This document shows, piece after piece, positions 26,964 to 35,206 of a stretch of DNA of 64,000 bases. Position 1 is the first letter of the stretch; every line of letters begins with the position of its first letter. The notes under the pieces are model-generated. The model was not told the DNA's origin. It ran no database searches and saw nothing but the letters and a program-made list of their open reading frames with translations. The translations under genes and the position numbers were made by a program. This DNA is from Salipaludibacillus sp. LMS25 (GTDB taxonomy: Bacteria; Bacillota; Bacilli; Bacillales; Salisediminibacteriaceae). The DNA lies in NCBI RefSeq assembly GCF_024362805.1, contig NZ_CP093299.1, positions 3,938,001-4,002,000 of the forward strand, given 5' to 3'.

Positions 26964-27204
26964 GGGGAAAGTTCTATTTCCTTAAAATTATAGTGAAAGA
27001 GTGAGTAGTATCGATGGAGAAAAGTAAGCCGAAGGACGTCTGATAGAACTTTGTCATGTCTAGTAAGCTGACAGTAAGAAAGTAACGTGACGTGGAACGG
27101 TAATTCTATTCTAAGTGAAGGAAAACACTTCTGTACGTTTGTGGATCATGAGAGAACGTTTAAACTAAAGTTAAATAAATTAATTTCATAATGGCGCTTC
27201 ATGA
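26964..27204. other. Intergenic, nothing recognised
   Basis: No gene, clear promoter or terminator seen between the desaturase-like gene and repeat R3b. Confidence 0.4.
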
Positions 27205-27420
27205 GCAATAAAACGACTAATATATTAAGTTTCATTTAATATACGGCTGATAAAAAGTGGCTGAAACGTAAGACGGCGACTCCCGGAGGATGAAGCGCAG
27301 TCTGAAGAGCCACTTTTGCGAGGAGTTATTGAGCAAAATTAGCTGAAGACAAGCCCTCAGGAAAGCGCCCGTCTGAAGTGAACGCCACATTCATAATTCG
27401 AATTTTGACATCTTATTTTG
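27205..27420 (+). repeat. Second repeat family, copy R3b
   Basis: Shares both ends and the core with R3a (GCAATAAAACGA; TATAAAAAGTGGCTGAA; GACTCCCGGAGGATGAAGCG; TTTTGACATCTTATTTT). An additional ~65 bases near the middle are absent from R3a. Confidence 0.75.
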
Positions 27421-27683
27421 AATGATGGAATTTTTTCCAATGGAATAAACATTTTTTTCCTTCTAAATATTCAAGTATTACTTTTTCTTAATGGTTACAA
27501 ATCTGGCCGAAGAATGGCGAAAGAATAATGGTGTTCTAAGACTAGTCTACCTTTTTAGTGGGGCTTGTGCCTTGTGAATAGGGAGTTTTCTGTAGCCAGA
27601 GTTTCTAACTAGATTCTCTTTCCTCACAATAAAATGCTGTCTTTCAAGCGATATGGTAAAATAGACAAGGAGGTAAGGTGATT

Positions 27684-28427
27684 GTGAATCAACGACAAGG
27701 TGAACATGTTATTGTGACAGGGACCGCCCAAGGTATTGGAAAAAAGGTGGCGGAACTATTTGCTCAGGCTAGGGCACATGTATGGTTACTTGATTGCAAG
27801 CTAGATAAAGGTAAACAAGTAGAAGAAGAACTACGCGAGAAAGGCTTTAATGTGACGTTCCAACAGTTAGATGTTCAACGTCCCGAAGATATTAAAGCAT
27901 TTTTTTCACGGTTAGCTGGTGAAAATATCGTTATTAATACACTTGTTAATAACGCTGGTAGCTCTCAATTTAAACGACTTAATGAATTGGAAGTCACTGA
28001 ATGGGACGCTATCATGAATACGAATGTGAGAAGTGTGATGCTAATGGCAAAGTATTGCGCCCCCTTAATGAAGGCGGGAGGAACTATCATTAACATAGCA
28101 TCTACAAGAGCTCTTATGTCAGAGCCAAATAGTGAAGCTTATGCCGCATCCAAAGGAGCGGTCATAGCCCTCACACATGCTCTAGCAGCTTCTTTGTCAG
28201 AAAAATATATTCGAGTAAATGCTATTAGCCCTGGATGGATCGAGACGGAAAATTATTCACAGCTTCGTGAAGAAGATCATCATCAACATTTTTCCCAAAG
28301 GGTCGGTCAAGCGAGTGATGTAGCAAAAGCCTGCCTTTATTTATCAAGTGGAGACGCCGATTTTATTACCGGAGAAAATGTGGTCATCGATGGGGGGATG
28401 ACTCGAAAAATGATTTATCATCATTAA
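27684..28427 (+). CDS. SDR family oxidoreductase
   Basis: About 247 residues, a classical SDR. The cofactor motif is VTGTAQGIG at the N-terminus, LVNNAGSSQF is mid-chain, and the active site has Ser in NIASTRALM with YAASKGAV (Tyr/Lys). The C-terminal ITGENVVIDGGMT is common in FabG-like and sugar or polyol dehydrogenases. The substrate is not predictable. GTG 27684 is 9 bases after AAGGAGGT; GTG 27678 is only 3 bases from it. Confidence 0.82.
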   Translation: MNQRQGEHVIVTGTAQGIGKKVAELFAQARAHVWLLDCKLDKGKQVEEELREKGFNVTFQQLDVQRPEDIKAFFSRLAGENIVINTLVNNAGSSQFKRLNELEVTEWDAIMNTNVRSVMLMAKYCAPLMKAGGTIINIASTRALMSEPNSEAYAASKGAVIALTHALAASLSEKYIRVNAISPGWIETENYSQLREEDHHQHFSQRVGQASDVAKACLYLSSGDADFITGENVVIDGGMTRKMIYHH

Positions 28428-28532
28428 GTCACAAACAATACTCACTAGTTAGGTGTCTAGCCTTTCTCGACGAATATGTATGTGTGACGGATTCTATTAA
28501 GCTAATGCAGCACAGACAGAAGGAGATTACAG

Positions 28533-29411
28533 ATGAGGACAATTAAATTTATTGCAACCGATATGGATGGGACATTATTAAACAATAGTCGCCAAGTTTC
28601 AGAGGGAAATGTTCGTGCTATAAAAGAAGCACAAAAGGCCGGCATAACAGTGGTTATTGCAACAGGGCGCGATTACACAGAAGCGATTACCCCTTTGAAA
28701 GAAGCAGGCCTTCGCCTTCCCCTTATTTGTGTAAATGGGGCAGATATAAGAGAAGAAGATGGGACAGTTATTCAGCAACAATCACTGTCAACAGGTCAAT
28801 TTGATGTGATAAATAACATTTTAAAAGAAGAAGACATATATTTTGAAATAACGACGTCAAAAGGGACCTACACTAATAATGAAAAACGAGGGTTAGAGTT
28901 AGTCGTCGATTTATTAAAAACAACTGGAGAATTTTCATCCTACGAGGAAGCGATGGCGTTAGCTGAGAAAAGGTTCGAGCAAGGCGCTGTCTTTCGAACA
29001 CATGATTATCACGAGATGTTACGAGGAGATGGGACACTTTTGCTAAAAGTATTGGCCTTTTCAACTGATCGTGAAAAACGCGAACGGGCAGAAGCCAAAT
29101 TGGCTCGTGAGTTAAACATAAGTGTCAGTGCTTCAGCGCGAGATAATTTAGAGATTACCCACCAACTTGCAACAAAAGGAAAGGGAGTTGAGATTATGAC
29201 ACGACGTTTTAATCTAGATGTCTCCGAAGCCATGGTAGTTGGTGATAACTTTAATGATGTCTCAATGATGCAAATAGCAGGTTATGCTGTAGCAATGGAG
29301 AATGCTGAAAAAGAGATCAAACAATTGTGTGATGTCACAACAGCAACTAATGGAGACGATGGCGTAGCGAAAGCAATACGTTCAGTCATTGCTCACCAAT
29401 TGCAAGACTAA
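28533..29411 (+). CDS. Cof-type HAD-IIB phosphatase
   Basis: 292 residues. HAD motif I is DMDGTLLNN (residues 10-18), motif II is in VVIATGRDY, and motifs III-IV are KGKGVEIM... and VVGDNFNDVSMM. The cap is of the Cof/IIB type. B. subtilis relatives include YwtE and YcsE, which dephosphorylate 5-amino-6-(5-phosphoribitylamino)uracil in riboflavin synthesis, but many homologues act on sugar phosphates. AGAAGGAGATTAC precedes ATG 28533. A stem-loop follows at 29425-29449. Confidence 0.85.
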   Translation: MRTIKFIATDMDGTLLNNSRQVSEGNVRAIKEAQKAGITVVIATGRDYTEAITPLKEAGLRLPLICVNGADIREEDGTVIQQQSLSTGQFDVINNILKEEDIYFEITTSKGTYTNNEKRGLELVVDLLKTTGEFSSYEEAMALAEKRFEQGAVFRTHDYHEMLRGDGTLLLKVLAFSTDREKRERAEAKLARELNISVSASARDNLEITHQLATKGKGVEIMTRRFNLDVSEAMVVGDNFNDVSMMQIAGYAVAMENAEKEIKQLCDVTTATNGDDGVAKAIRSVIAHQLQD

Positions 29412-29424
29412 CAATTCAAAGGAA

Positions 29425-29449
29425 AGAGCCCTGCCATATGCGGGGCTCT
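29425..29449 (+). terminator. Hairpin after the HAD phosphatase gene
   Basis: AGAGCCC/GGGCTCT stem with extra GC pairs and a short loop, 14 bases after the stop. The trailing sequence is only moderately T-rich. Confidence 0.6.
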
Positions 29450-29468
29450 ATTAGATATTCAGAAAACG

Positions 29469-29601
29469 TTTCACAGATCACCCTCCGTAAAACTCCCGCC
29501 TGAAAATAGAGAGGAAAGATAAATCTATTCTATAGGCAGGAGGTAACGGACGCTCATCTCCTGATTCACTCAACTAGACGAAAACTCCATGGGCGTTTTA
29601 T
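29469..29601 (+). repeat. TTTAT-family repeat, copy G2 (type 2)
   Basis: CACAGATCACCCTCCGTAAA, stem CTCCCGCCT.../...AGGCAGGAGGTAACGGACGC, then a shortened second part. Its final GTTTTAT is also the first TTTAT of copy G1, making a head-to-tail pair. Its left boundary is degraded (TTTCA). Confidence 0.8.
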
Positions 29602-29755
29602 CCCACTCTTAAGGGTCAGTAAAACCCCCACCTGAAAACTTAAGAAGGTCGAAACGTTTAGGTGGGGGATAAACTGCCCCTAAAGGTCCCATAAGTTAAA
29701 CGAACAATCAGTGGGGGATGAAGGAAAACGTCCACTGATTGAAGCTTAGCTTTAT
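29597..29755 (+). repeat. TTTAT-bounded repeat, copy G1 (type 1, complete)
   Basis: 159 bp, nearly identical to copy E. Its right TTTAT at 29751-29755 contains the complement of the permease stop codon (TTA at 29752-29754), so the repeat sits exactly at the end of that gene. Confidence 0.92.
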
Positions 29756-31269
29756 GCTGCTTTTTTATCACTGTTTAGACACTGGCGTTTCAATTGTATG
29801 ACGCTTTTAATAAAATAAGCGATAAAAAAGAATCCAACTAAACTATAGCCAGCGGCAAAGTCAATAGCGGCTCCGAAAGCCATTTCAGGTGCATGCATGA
29901 GTCCACAAAAACTTAATAATGCCCCAAGGAATGCGAAGAGAGCAGCCTTTAAATAATCGTGGTCAATAATAAACACAGTCATAGCACCTAAAATAATGCC
30001 GGTAAACATAGCGCCTTGCCCTAATGGAACGATACCTGATGATATATCAGCTAATGCATCAGGTGCGCGGCTGCCAAAACGAGTCATTAAATAGTTGGCA
30101 AAGTATGGAAGCATGGCAATAGCCACAGCGGGATAATATTTTTCATTGTTAGAACCGAAAGCAGAACTTACCATGGATATACCGACAAAAACAAGGATAG
30201 GGGCCACGACAGCAACCGGTAAAATAGCACTTAAAGCAGCGATCACCCCAAAAATGGCACCTACTCCAAGTACAACTGCATTTAATAAACTGTACCCACG
30301 ACCTGCGCCCATTTTCTTTGATCCTACTGACGCTATATAGACGGTTGTAGGGAATAAGCCACCGAAAACAGAGCCGAGCATTGTACCGACACCATCGACA
30401 GCTTGACATTCTTTAACATCATAAGTGTCCCCCTCAGCTTTCATTGCTTCAACATTATTCATCGTTTCCACAGCATTATAAATCGTGATAGGTAAGATAA
30501 TAGCTAATAAGGCAATCATAGCACCGAATAAATATTGAAAACCTTCTACAACGTCTAATGAAGGGAGAAAAGGATAAAAGCCTAAATGGGAAAATCCTTC
30601 TTGAATAGCTGACGTTTCAGCATAGCCTAATCCAAAGGCTAAGCCAGTGCCTATGATCATAGCAAACAATGAGGCTGGTATCCGAAAAGGTAGGCTCACC
30701 TTACCGACAATGCCAATTAAGATAACTGCTAGAACGAATAAACCAACGACAGGCATCTCTAGCGACATAAAGAGCATTTCACCTGCTATAAATGATAGAG
30801 CAACACCAGCGAGAGCGCCGAGCATGGCAGCACGGGGAAGATTTTTTTGCACCCATCGACCTGTAAAGCTAGCAAGAACTTCAATTAATCCACTTAAAAA
30901 AGCAGCAGCAACTGCGATTTTCCATGCCAACTCATAATCCTCTGTTAAAGAGTAAGCTGGCACGAGGACACCAAATAGAAATATAAACATGACAGGTGTA
31001 CTTATCCCGTAAGATAAGGCTGTTACATCGTTCCTATTTTCTTTTTTAGCAAGGCGTTTAGCCATATAAGCATAATATATATTTCCGAAAATAACGGCAG
31101 CCGCTGCACCAGGGATCACGCTGCCGAACACAATATTTACGGGAAAGCCTAAACTTAACATCGTTACAGTAATAATGACAAAGTTTGCTAGATTATTTTG
31201 AAAAAGGGCAAAAAAAGCATCTACATCTTCTCTTTTAAAAAGGGGATAATGGGCGGTATTTGTAGACAT
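29752..31269 (-). CDS. NCS2-type purine (xanthine/guanine) permease
   Basis: 505 residues with about 12-14 membrane segments (e.g. FVIITVTMLSLGFPVNIVFG, VVGLFVLAVILIGIVG). It resembles the NCS2/AzgA-like xanthine/uracil permease group but is longer than, and clearly different from, B. subtilis PbuX. Second gene of a guanine-riboswitch operon, 42 bases after xpt, so purine base uptake is the likely role. ATG 31269 follows AAGGAGTG at 6 bases; the GTG at 31278 is part of that site. Confidence 0.82.
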   Translation of the reverse strand: MSTNTAHYPLFKREDVDAFFALFQNNLANFVIITVTMLSLGFPVNIVFGSVIPGAAAAVIFGNIYYAYMAKRLAKKENRNDVTALSYGISTPVMFIFLFGVLVPAYSLTEDYELAWKIAVAAAFLSGLIEVLASFTGRWVQKNLPRAAMLGALAGVALSFIAGEMLFMSLEMPVVGLFVLAVILIGIVGKVSLPFRIPASLFAMIIGTGLAFGLGYAETSAIQEGFSHLGFYPFLPSLDVVEGFQYLFGAMIALLAIILPITIYNAVETMNNVEAMKAEGDTYDVKECQAVDGVGTMLGSVFGGLFPTTVYIASVGSKKMGAGRGYSLLNAVVLGVGAIFGVIAALSAILPVAVVAPILVFVGISMVSSAFGSNNEKYYPAVAIAMLPYFANYLMTRFGSRAPDALADISSGIVPLGQGAMFTGIILGAMTVFIIDHDYLKAALFAFLGALLSFCGLMHAPEMAFGAAIDFAAGYSLVGFFFIAYFIKSVIQLKRQCLNSDKKAA

Positions 31270-31311
31270 ATATAACACTCCTTCTGTATTTAGTGATAGT
31301 CCTTAGGCTGA

Positions 31312-31896
31312 TTAAAGGCGAGTTTTTTCTACAAACTGAACTTGCTTGTTTGTTAATGATGCGATACGTGCTAAAGATTCCACCCTAATCCCTTGGTTCT
31401 CTAGTTCACTTCGGCCAGGTTGAAATGATTTTTCAATGACAATACCGATTCCTACAACGGAAGTACCTGCTTGTTGGGCTATATCGATAAGTCCTTTTGC
31501 CGCTTGACCATTAGCAAGGAAGTCATCAATAATTAACACAGTATCATCTGGTTTAATTAAATCACCGCTAATCGAAATCGTATTTTTTTGCTTTTTTGTA
31601 TATGAGTCAACAGTTGTTGATATAAGATTATCCACCAGCGTGAGCGATTGCCGTTTACGGGCAAATATTAACTCACACCCTATAACGAGGGAGGTCATAA
31701 GAGCTGGGGCAATGCCTGATGATTCTAGTGTTAAAACTTTTGTAATAGGTTCTCCACTAAATCTCTCTGCAAACTCTTCGCCAATTTCTTTCATTAATTG
31801 AGGATTTATAGCATGATTAAGAAATGAATCTACTTTTAATACATTGTCATTAATGACGATCCCCTCTGTTAAAATAGTCTCATATAAACGTTTCAT
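31312..31896 (-). CDS. xpt: Xanthine phosphoribosyltransferase
   Basis: 194 residues, equal to B. subtilis Xpt. The start [20 protein letters not shown] and the PRPP-binding loop [14 protein letters not shown] (residues ~122-135) are diagnostic. Converts xanthine and PRPP to XMP in purine salvage. ATG 31896 lies 10 bases after GGAGG and matches the family start; upstream in-frame starts would run into the riboswitch terminator. Regulated by the guanine riboswitch upstream. Confidence 0.95.
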   Translation of the reverse strand: MKRLYETILTEGIVINDNVLKVDSFLNHAINPQLMKEIGEEFAERFSGEPITKVLTLESSGIAPALMTSLVIGCELIFARKRQSLTLVDNLISTTVDSYTKKQKNTISISGDLIKPDDTVLIIDDFLANGQAAKGLIDIAQQAGTSVVGIGIVIEKSFQPGRSELENQGIRVESLARIASLTNKQVQFVEKTRL

Positions 31897-31931
31897 GAAA
31901 AGTGAACCTCCTGATAGTCTCGTAATAAACA

Positions 31932-31972
31932 ACAAAAAAACATCTTGCTCACGTCTCTACAAGAGTGAACAA
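31932..31972 (-). terminator. Riboswitch-controlled terminator before xpt
   Basis: Stem TTGTTCAC/GTGAGCAA on the minus strand followed by TTTTTTTGTTG. Its 5' arm and loop (CACTC, GTAG) can pair instead with the 3' P1 strand of the aptamer (CTACGAGTG), giving the usual antiterminator choice. Confidence 0.8.
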
Positions 31973-32071
31973 AATGCTGAGTGTTTGAAGTATGTGTACA
32001 CAGGGAAAAGGAATATGTAAGAACACCGTTACGTGTTCCGACTTATTCAACAATTCCAACTCAGTTTGATC

Positions 32072-32140
32072 ACTCGTAGTCAGGCAATTTAAGGTCGCCT
32101 GGTAGAGACTCGTGAGCCGTATTCTCACAGTTATACGAGT
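32072..32140 (-). ncRNA. Purine (guanine-class) riboswitch aptamer
   Basis: Minus strand begins ACTCGTATAAC and ends GACTACGAGT, forming P1. The conserved core parts CTCTACC, CCTTAAAT and the two kissing loops are present. The specificity base before TACGAGT is C, which marks guanine (not adenine) binding. Ligand binding should favour the terminator and switch off xpt and the permease. Confidence 0.95.
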
Positions 32141-32165
32141 TTAATTTTTATACAAAGCTGGATTG

Positions 32166-32193
32166 ATTATATCATAATGACACCATACTGCAA
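32166..32193 (-). promoter_or_regulatory. Sigma-A promoter of the xpt operon
   Basis: Minus strand TTGCAG, 16-base spacer, TATAAT (32171-32166). The predicted start near 32159 leaves about 20 bases before the aptamer. Confidence 0.8.
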
Positions 32194-32254
32194 GAGCGGA
32201 TTTGCACGTTTCGTTTGAATGTTGTTTAAAAAAGATCAGGTATATATAAGTACC

Positions 32255-32309
32255 ATAAAGCTAAGCTTCAATCAGTGGGCGTTTTACTGCCCCTTAAGAG
32301 TGGGATAAA
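32255..32309 (-). repeat. TTTAT-bounded repeat, copy H (55-bp minimal form, reversed)
   Basis: The reverse complement of copy B with a few changes: TTTATCCCACTCTTAAGGGG, junction AAAACGCCCAC, TTAGCTTTAT. Same internal deletion as copy B. Confidence 0.8.
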
Positions 32310-32376
32310 AAAACTTAAAGTACGGACACAAAATTTAATTGGTAGGCGAACGATATGGAATAGGAAGGTGATGACA

Positions 32377-32904
32377 TTGTTTAAAAAATTATTCGGAGTA
32401 GAAAAAAAACCAAAAACGGATGTAAAGTTGCCTAAGGCTGATGGAAAAGATACTATTTTAAGTCCTGTTAATGGAGAAGTACTTCCGCTTTCGGAAGTTC
32501 CTGATCCAACGTTTGCTAAACAAATGATGGGTGATGGTATTGCTGTTATGCCCTCGGGAGGTCAGGTTGTATCTCCGGTACATGGTGAAATCATCCAAGT
32601 ATTTCCGACTAAGCACGCAGTAGGATTAAAAACAGTAAATGGTATAGAGATCCTTATTCATATCGGCATTGAAACTGTTAACTTACAAGGAGAGGGATTT
32701 AAAGCTTTCGTAAAAGAAGGAAGTAAAGTCGCTCCAGGAGACAAGTTGATAGAGTTTGATATAGACGTAGTCAAAGAAAAGGCAGAAAGTCTCATAACAC
32801 CAATTATAATTACAAATGGAGAAGCAGTAGAGACTTTGGATAAGTATGAAAATCAGGCGGCAAAAGCAGGGGAAACTGCTGTTATGGTGTTAACTAGTAA
32901 ATGA
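32377..32904 (+). CDS. PTS glucose-type EIIA component
   Basis: About 175 residues. The EIIA-Glc fold is clear: SPVNGEVLPLSEVPDPTFA, SPVHGEIIQVFPTKHAVGL (first His) and EILIHIGIETVNL (phosphorylated second His, His-x-Gly-x-x-Thr). A stand-alone EIIA like YpqE/Crr that accepts phosphate from HPr and passes it to an EIIBC elsewhere. TTG 32377 gives MFKKLFGVEKK as in relatives and follows AGGAAGGTG at 6 bases. Confidence 0.9.
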   Translation: MFKKLFGVEKKPKTDVKLPKADGKDTILSPVNGEVLPLSEVPDPTFAKQMMGDGIAVMPSGGQVVSPVHGEIIQVFPTKHAVGLKTVNGIEILIHIGIETVNLQGEGFKAFVKEGSKVAPGDKLIEFDIDVVKEKAESLITPIIITNGEAVETLDKYENQAAKAGETAVMVLTSK

Positions 32905-32930
32905 TAAATAAGATGTCCTATATATAAGTT

Positions 32931-32970
32931 AAACCGGTAGTGATGACGTTTGTCATTCTACCGGTTTTAT
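32931..32970 (+). terminator. Terminator of the EIIA gene
   Basis: Long stem (AAACCGGTAG with CTACCGGTTT, plus TGATGAC/GTCATT inner pairing) followed by TTAT. It also faces the end of ycgQ and may act in both directions. Confidence 0.88.
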
Positions 32971-32996
32971 CTATCAATCAATTAACAAATGATACG

Positions 32997-33965
32997 TTAG
33001 AAATTAGGATAAACGTAAGGACTCGCTGGTTCTTCTACTTCTTGAATGTGAGCATCCACAAGGATAGGGATTGGTTGGTCAAGATAATATCCTTTTTTTA
33101 TTGTCCCTCTAGCAGAGATCCATGTATCCTCTTCCAACTTATCACTTTCTTCACTTTCTATCATAGTCCCGTATACAGAAGCGTCAGCTGTGCAGCATGT
33201 CATTGCAAACCTCGCTGCAACGATTTGATTTGCTTGAAAATCTGCTTCCCGATAGGCAAATCCAACAATCTCCATTTCTTCACCTATAAAATCATCCAAG
33301 TAAAGATCGAGAACGGTCATCACATCTAAATAATTGTCTTCAGTGACCTCGATAAATGGCCTATTCATTAATTCTTCATGCAATTCTGCATAGTAATCAT
33401 CAAACCAACCTTCTTCATAAATGTCTTCAAATTGGTAATGTTCATTATTTTGGGCAGTAGAGCTATTCGTTAAACTGTCCATGTAAGCTTCAGGATCTTC
33501 TAAAAAAGCTTCTGCTCGTGATGTGCTGCTCTCATTTTCTTGAGCTATTTTATCATCGGTGTTATTATCTGCAACTGAAGAGGTGCCGCCGCCCAATTGA
33601 ATACCTCTATTGGCAGCGACAGAGCTATCCAATGACCTGTCTGGAAAAGCAAAACCTAATACGATAGGCAATATGAAGATGCTATATATGAGCATTTTAA
33701 CCCAAGAAGGGCCTTTAATATGATGATCATGTTCACACGTACAGTCATGATGGTTATGCTCTGTTTTAGCTGTGCTTCTAAACACTTGCATAATCCCAAG
33801 TAGAAAGAAAACAACGAGAGCAAAATAAATGAACGGCATCATCATTGGTGCGATATAATAAACAATGTTGCCTGTTAAAATTAAATGAAGCATGAGCATA
33901 GCGAATCCAACGAGAATAATCCCTTGTATGAAGGCGTGAAATGAATGATCATATGGTTGTTTCAT
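32997..33965 (-). CDS. ycgQ: TIGR03943/DUF1980 membrane protein YcgQ
   Basis: 322 residues. The N-terminal half has three to four membrane segments and a His-rich cytoplasmic loop (HNHHDCTCEHDHH near residue 95), likely metal binding. The C-terminal half is an extracytoplasmic domain with a RFAMTCCTADASVYG motif. This is the YcgQ family, the usual partner of the YcgR permease. ATG 33965 follows AGGAGG at 6 bases. It is 14 bases after ycgR. The pair is linked to metal or thiol stress in other bacilli, but the transported substrate is not established. Confidence 0.88.
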   Translation of the reverse strand: MKQPYDHSFHAFIQGIILVGFAMLMLHLILTGNIVYYIAPMMMPFIYFALVVFFLLGIMQVFRSTAKTEHNHHDCTCEHDHHIKGPSWVKMLIYSIFILPIVLGFAFPDRSLDSSVAANRGIQLGGGTSSVADNNTDDKIAQENESSTSRAEAFLEDPEAYMDSLTNSSTAQNNEHYQFEDIYEEGWFDDYYAELHEELMNRPFIEVTEDNYLDVMTVLDLYLDDFIGEEMEIVGFAYREADFQANQIVAARFAMTCCTADASVYGTMIESEESDKLEEDTWISARGTIKKGYYLDQPIPILVDAHIQEVEEPASPYVYPNF

Positions 33966-33979
33966 AAGAAACCTCCTAA

Positions 33980-35032
33980 TTATAAGATCCAGCCTGATAA
34001 CAGTATAACAGCAGTAAACACACAAAGCGTCACTGTCACCATAAAGATAAGAACAAAACGCACTTTAAAAAATGCAAATAGCATAAACGTATTTTTTAAA
34101 TCAAGCATCGGCCCGTAGACGAGAAATGCCACAAGTGAGGCATCTGTAAATGAGGAGCCGAATGAAGAAGCGACAAACGCATCTGCTTCCGAACATAATG
34201 ATAGTAAATAGGCAAATACCATCATGACAAAAGTCGAAGAATACTCATTTCCACCAATTGTCTCAAGCAAACTTCTGTCAAGAAATGTTTGAAAAAGAGC
34301 AGCTACAAATGCACCGAGAATTAAGTATTTTCCCATCATAAAAAATTCATCGACAGCATGATACAATGTATTACGTAGTTGAGTTAAAACACTTGCTTTC
34401 TTCACTCGTTTAAGATCCTCGCCTCCATCCACATGCACATGATGATTTGCTAGGGAGACATTTATCTCACTTCGTAGTTGGTTAGGACGAGATTTAAAAA
34501 TACTATAAAGGATAGCTCCGATAATAATCGATAATACGAAAGCTAGTCCCATACGGGTGTAAAGTATCGTTTGATTCGTTCTAAAAGCATAATATGTTGA
34601 AGCGAAGACGACTGGATTCAAAATAGGCGCAGCTACGAGAAAAACAATCCCAACATGAAGGGGCATGCCTTTTTTTATTAAGCGTCTAACGACTGGGACA
34701 ATAGCACACTCACAAAGAGGAAGAATAGCCCCAAGCATTGCAGCAGGCACTAATGCGACCCAGGCATTTTTCGGTAGAAATCGCTTGATAGTTTTCTCAG
34801 ATACGTAAAGCTGTATGAGTGCAGAGGCAAATACACCTAGTAAAATAAAAGGAATGGCTTCTAACACAATACTAAGAAAAATAGTATTCACATTAATCCA
34901 TGCAGATGGAAGAGCTTCAGCATAGTCACTTGTACTCACGCGATCACTAAATAAAAATAAGATAAGAAAGAGTAATAGTAAGGCGAGACCTAACAGATCT
35001 TTTCCAATAACTTTTCCTTGTGAAGGTTTCAT
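33980..35032 (-). CDS. ycgR: DUF318 permease YcgR
   Basis: 350 residues, about eight membrane helices (e.g. TIFLSIVLEAIPFILLGVFASAL region near 60-80). The family motif LPLCECAIVPVVRRLIKKG with paired acidic/Cys residues and the symmetric SLCSEADAFVASSF are both present. A permease of the DUF318/ArsP-like family, first gene of ycgR-ycgQ. A palindrome lies over its promoter. ATG 35032 follows AGGAG at 9 bases. Confidence 0.88.
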   Translation of the reverse strand: MKPSQGKVIGKDLLGLALLLLFLILFLFSDRVSTSDYAEALPSAWINVNTIFLSIVLEAIPFILLGVFASALIQLYVSEKTIKRFLPKNAWVALVPAAMLGAILPLCECAIVPVVRRLIKKGMPLHVGIVFLVAAPILNPVVFASTYYAFRTNQTILYTRMGLAFVLSIIIGAILYSIFKSRPNQLRSEINVSLANHHVHVDGGEDLKRVKKASVLTQLRNTLYHAVDEFFMMGKYLILGAFVAALFQTFLDRSLLETIGGNEYSSTFVMMVFAYLLSLCSEADAFVASSFGSSFTDASLVAFLVYGPMLDLKNTFMLFAFFKVRFVLIFMVTVTLCVFTAVILLSGWIL

Positions 35033-35063
35033 AATAGTGAACTCCTGACGATCATTTCTATTA

Positions 35064-35102
35064 AACTGACAATATTTTAACAAATATGTGTCAGTTAGTA
35101 AA
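35064..35102 (-). promoter_or_regulatory. ycgR promoter with overlapping palindromic operator
   Basis: Minus strand TTTACT (35102-35097), 17-base spacer, TAAAAT (35079-35074). Superimposed is the palindrome AACTGACA...TGTCAGTT (35064-35096) with further ATATTT/AAATAT pairing. It does not match Fur, PerR or Zur boxes. The regulator is unknown; ArsR/SmtB-like repressors bind AT-rich palindromes of this size (inference). Confidence 0.6.
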
Positions 35103-35164
35103 TCCCGCTTACGCCTTTTTTTACTGTGACTATTATATGAAGATACAGTTATATAAAGAAGGTA

Positions 35165-35198
35165 TAAAAAAAGCGAGCATCTGAATGGATGACTCGCC
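35165..35198 (-). terminator. Terminator of uppP
   Basis: Stem GCGAG-CATC/GATG-CTCGC followed by a run of seven T on the minus strand, just after the uppP stop. Confidence 0.88.
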
Positions 35199-35206
35199 TC
35201 ATATTC

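Noticed and set aside
32275..32376. N-terminal extension of the EIIA gene
   Set aside because: The first part runs through repeat copy H and encodes nothing family-like; TTG 32377 has the binding site and the family start.
32940..33329. A 129-codon plus-strand frame
   Set aside because: Antisense to ycgQ; its residues mirror the ycgQ codons and it has no initiation signal.
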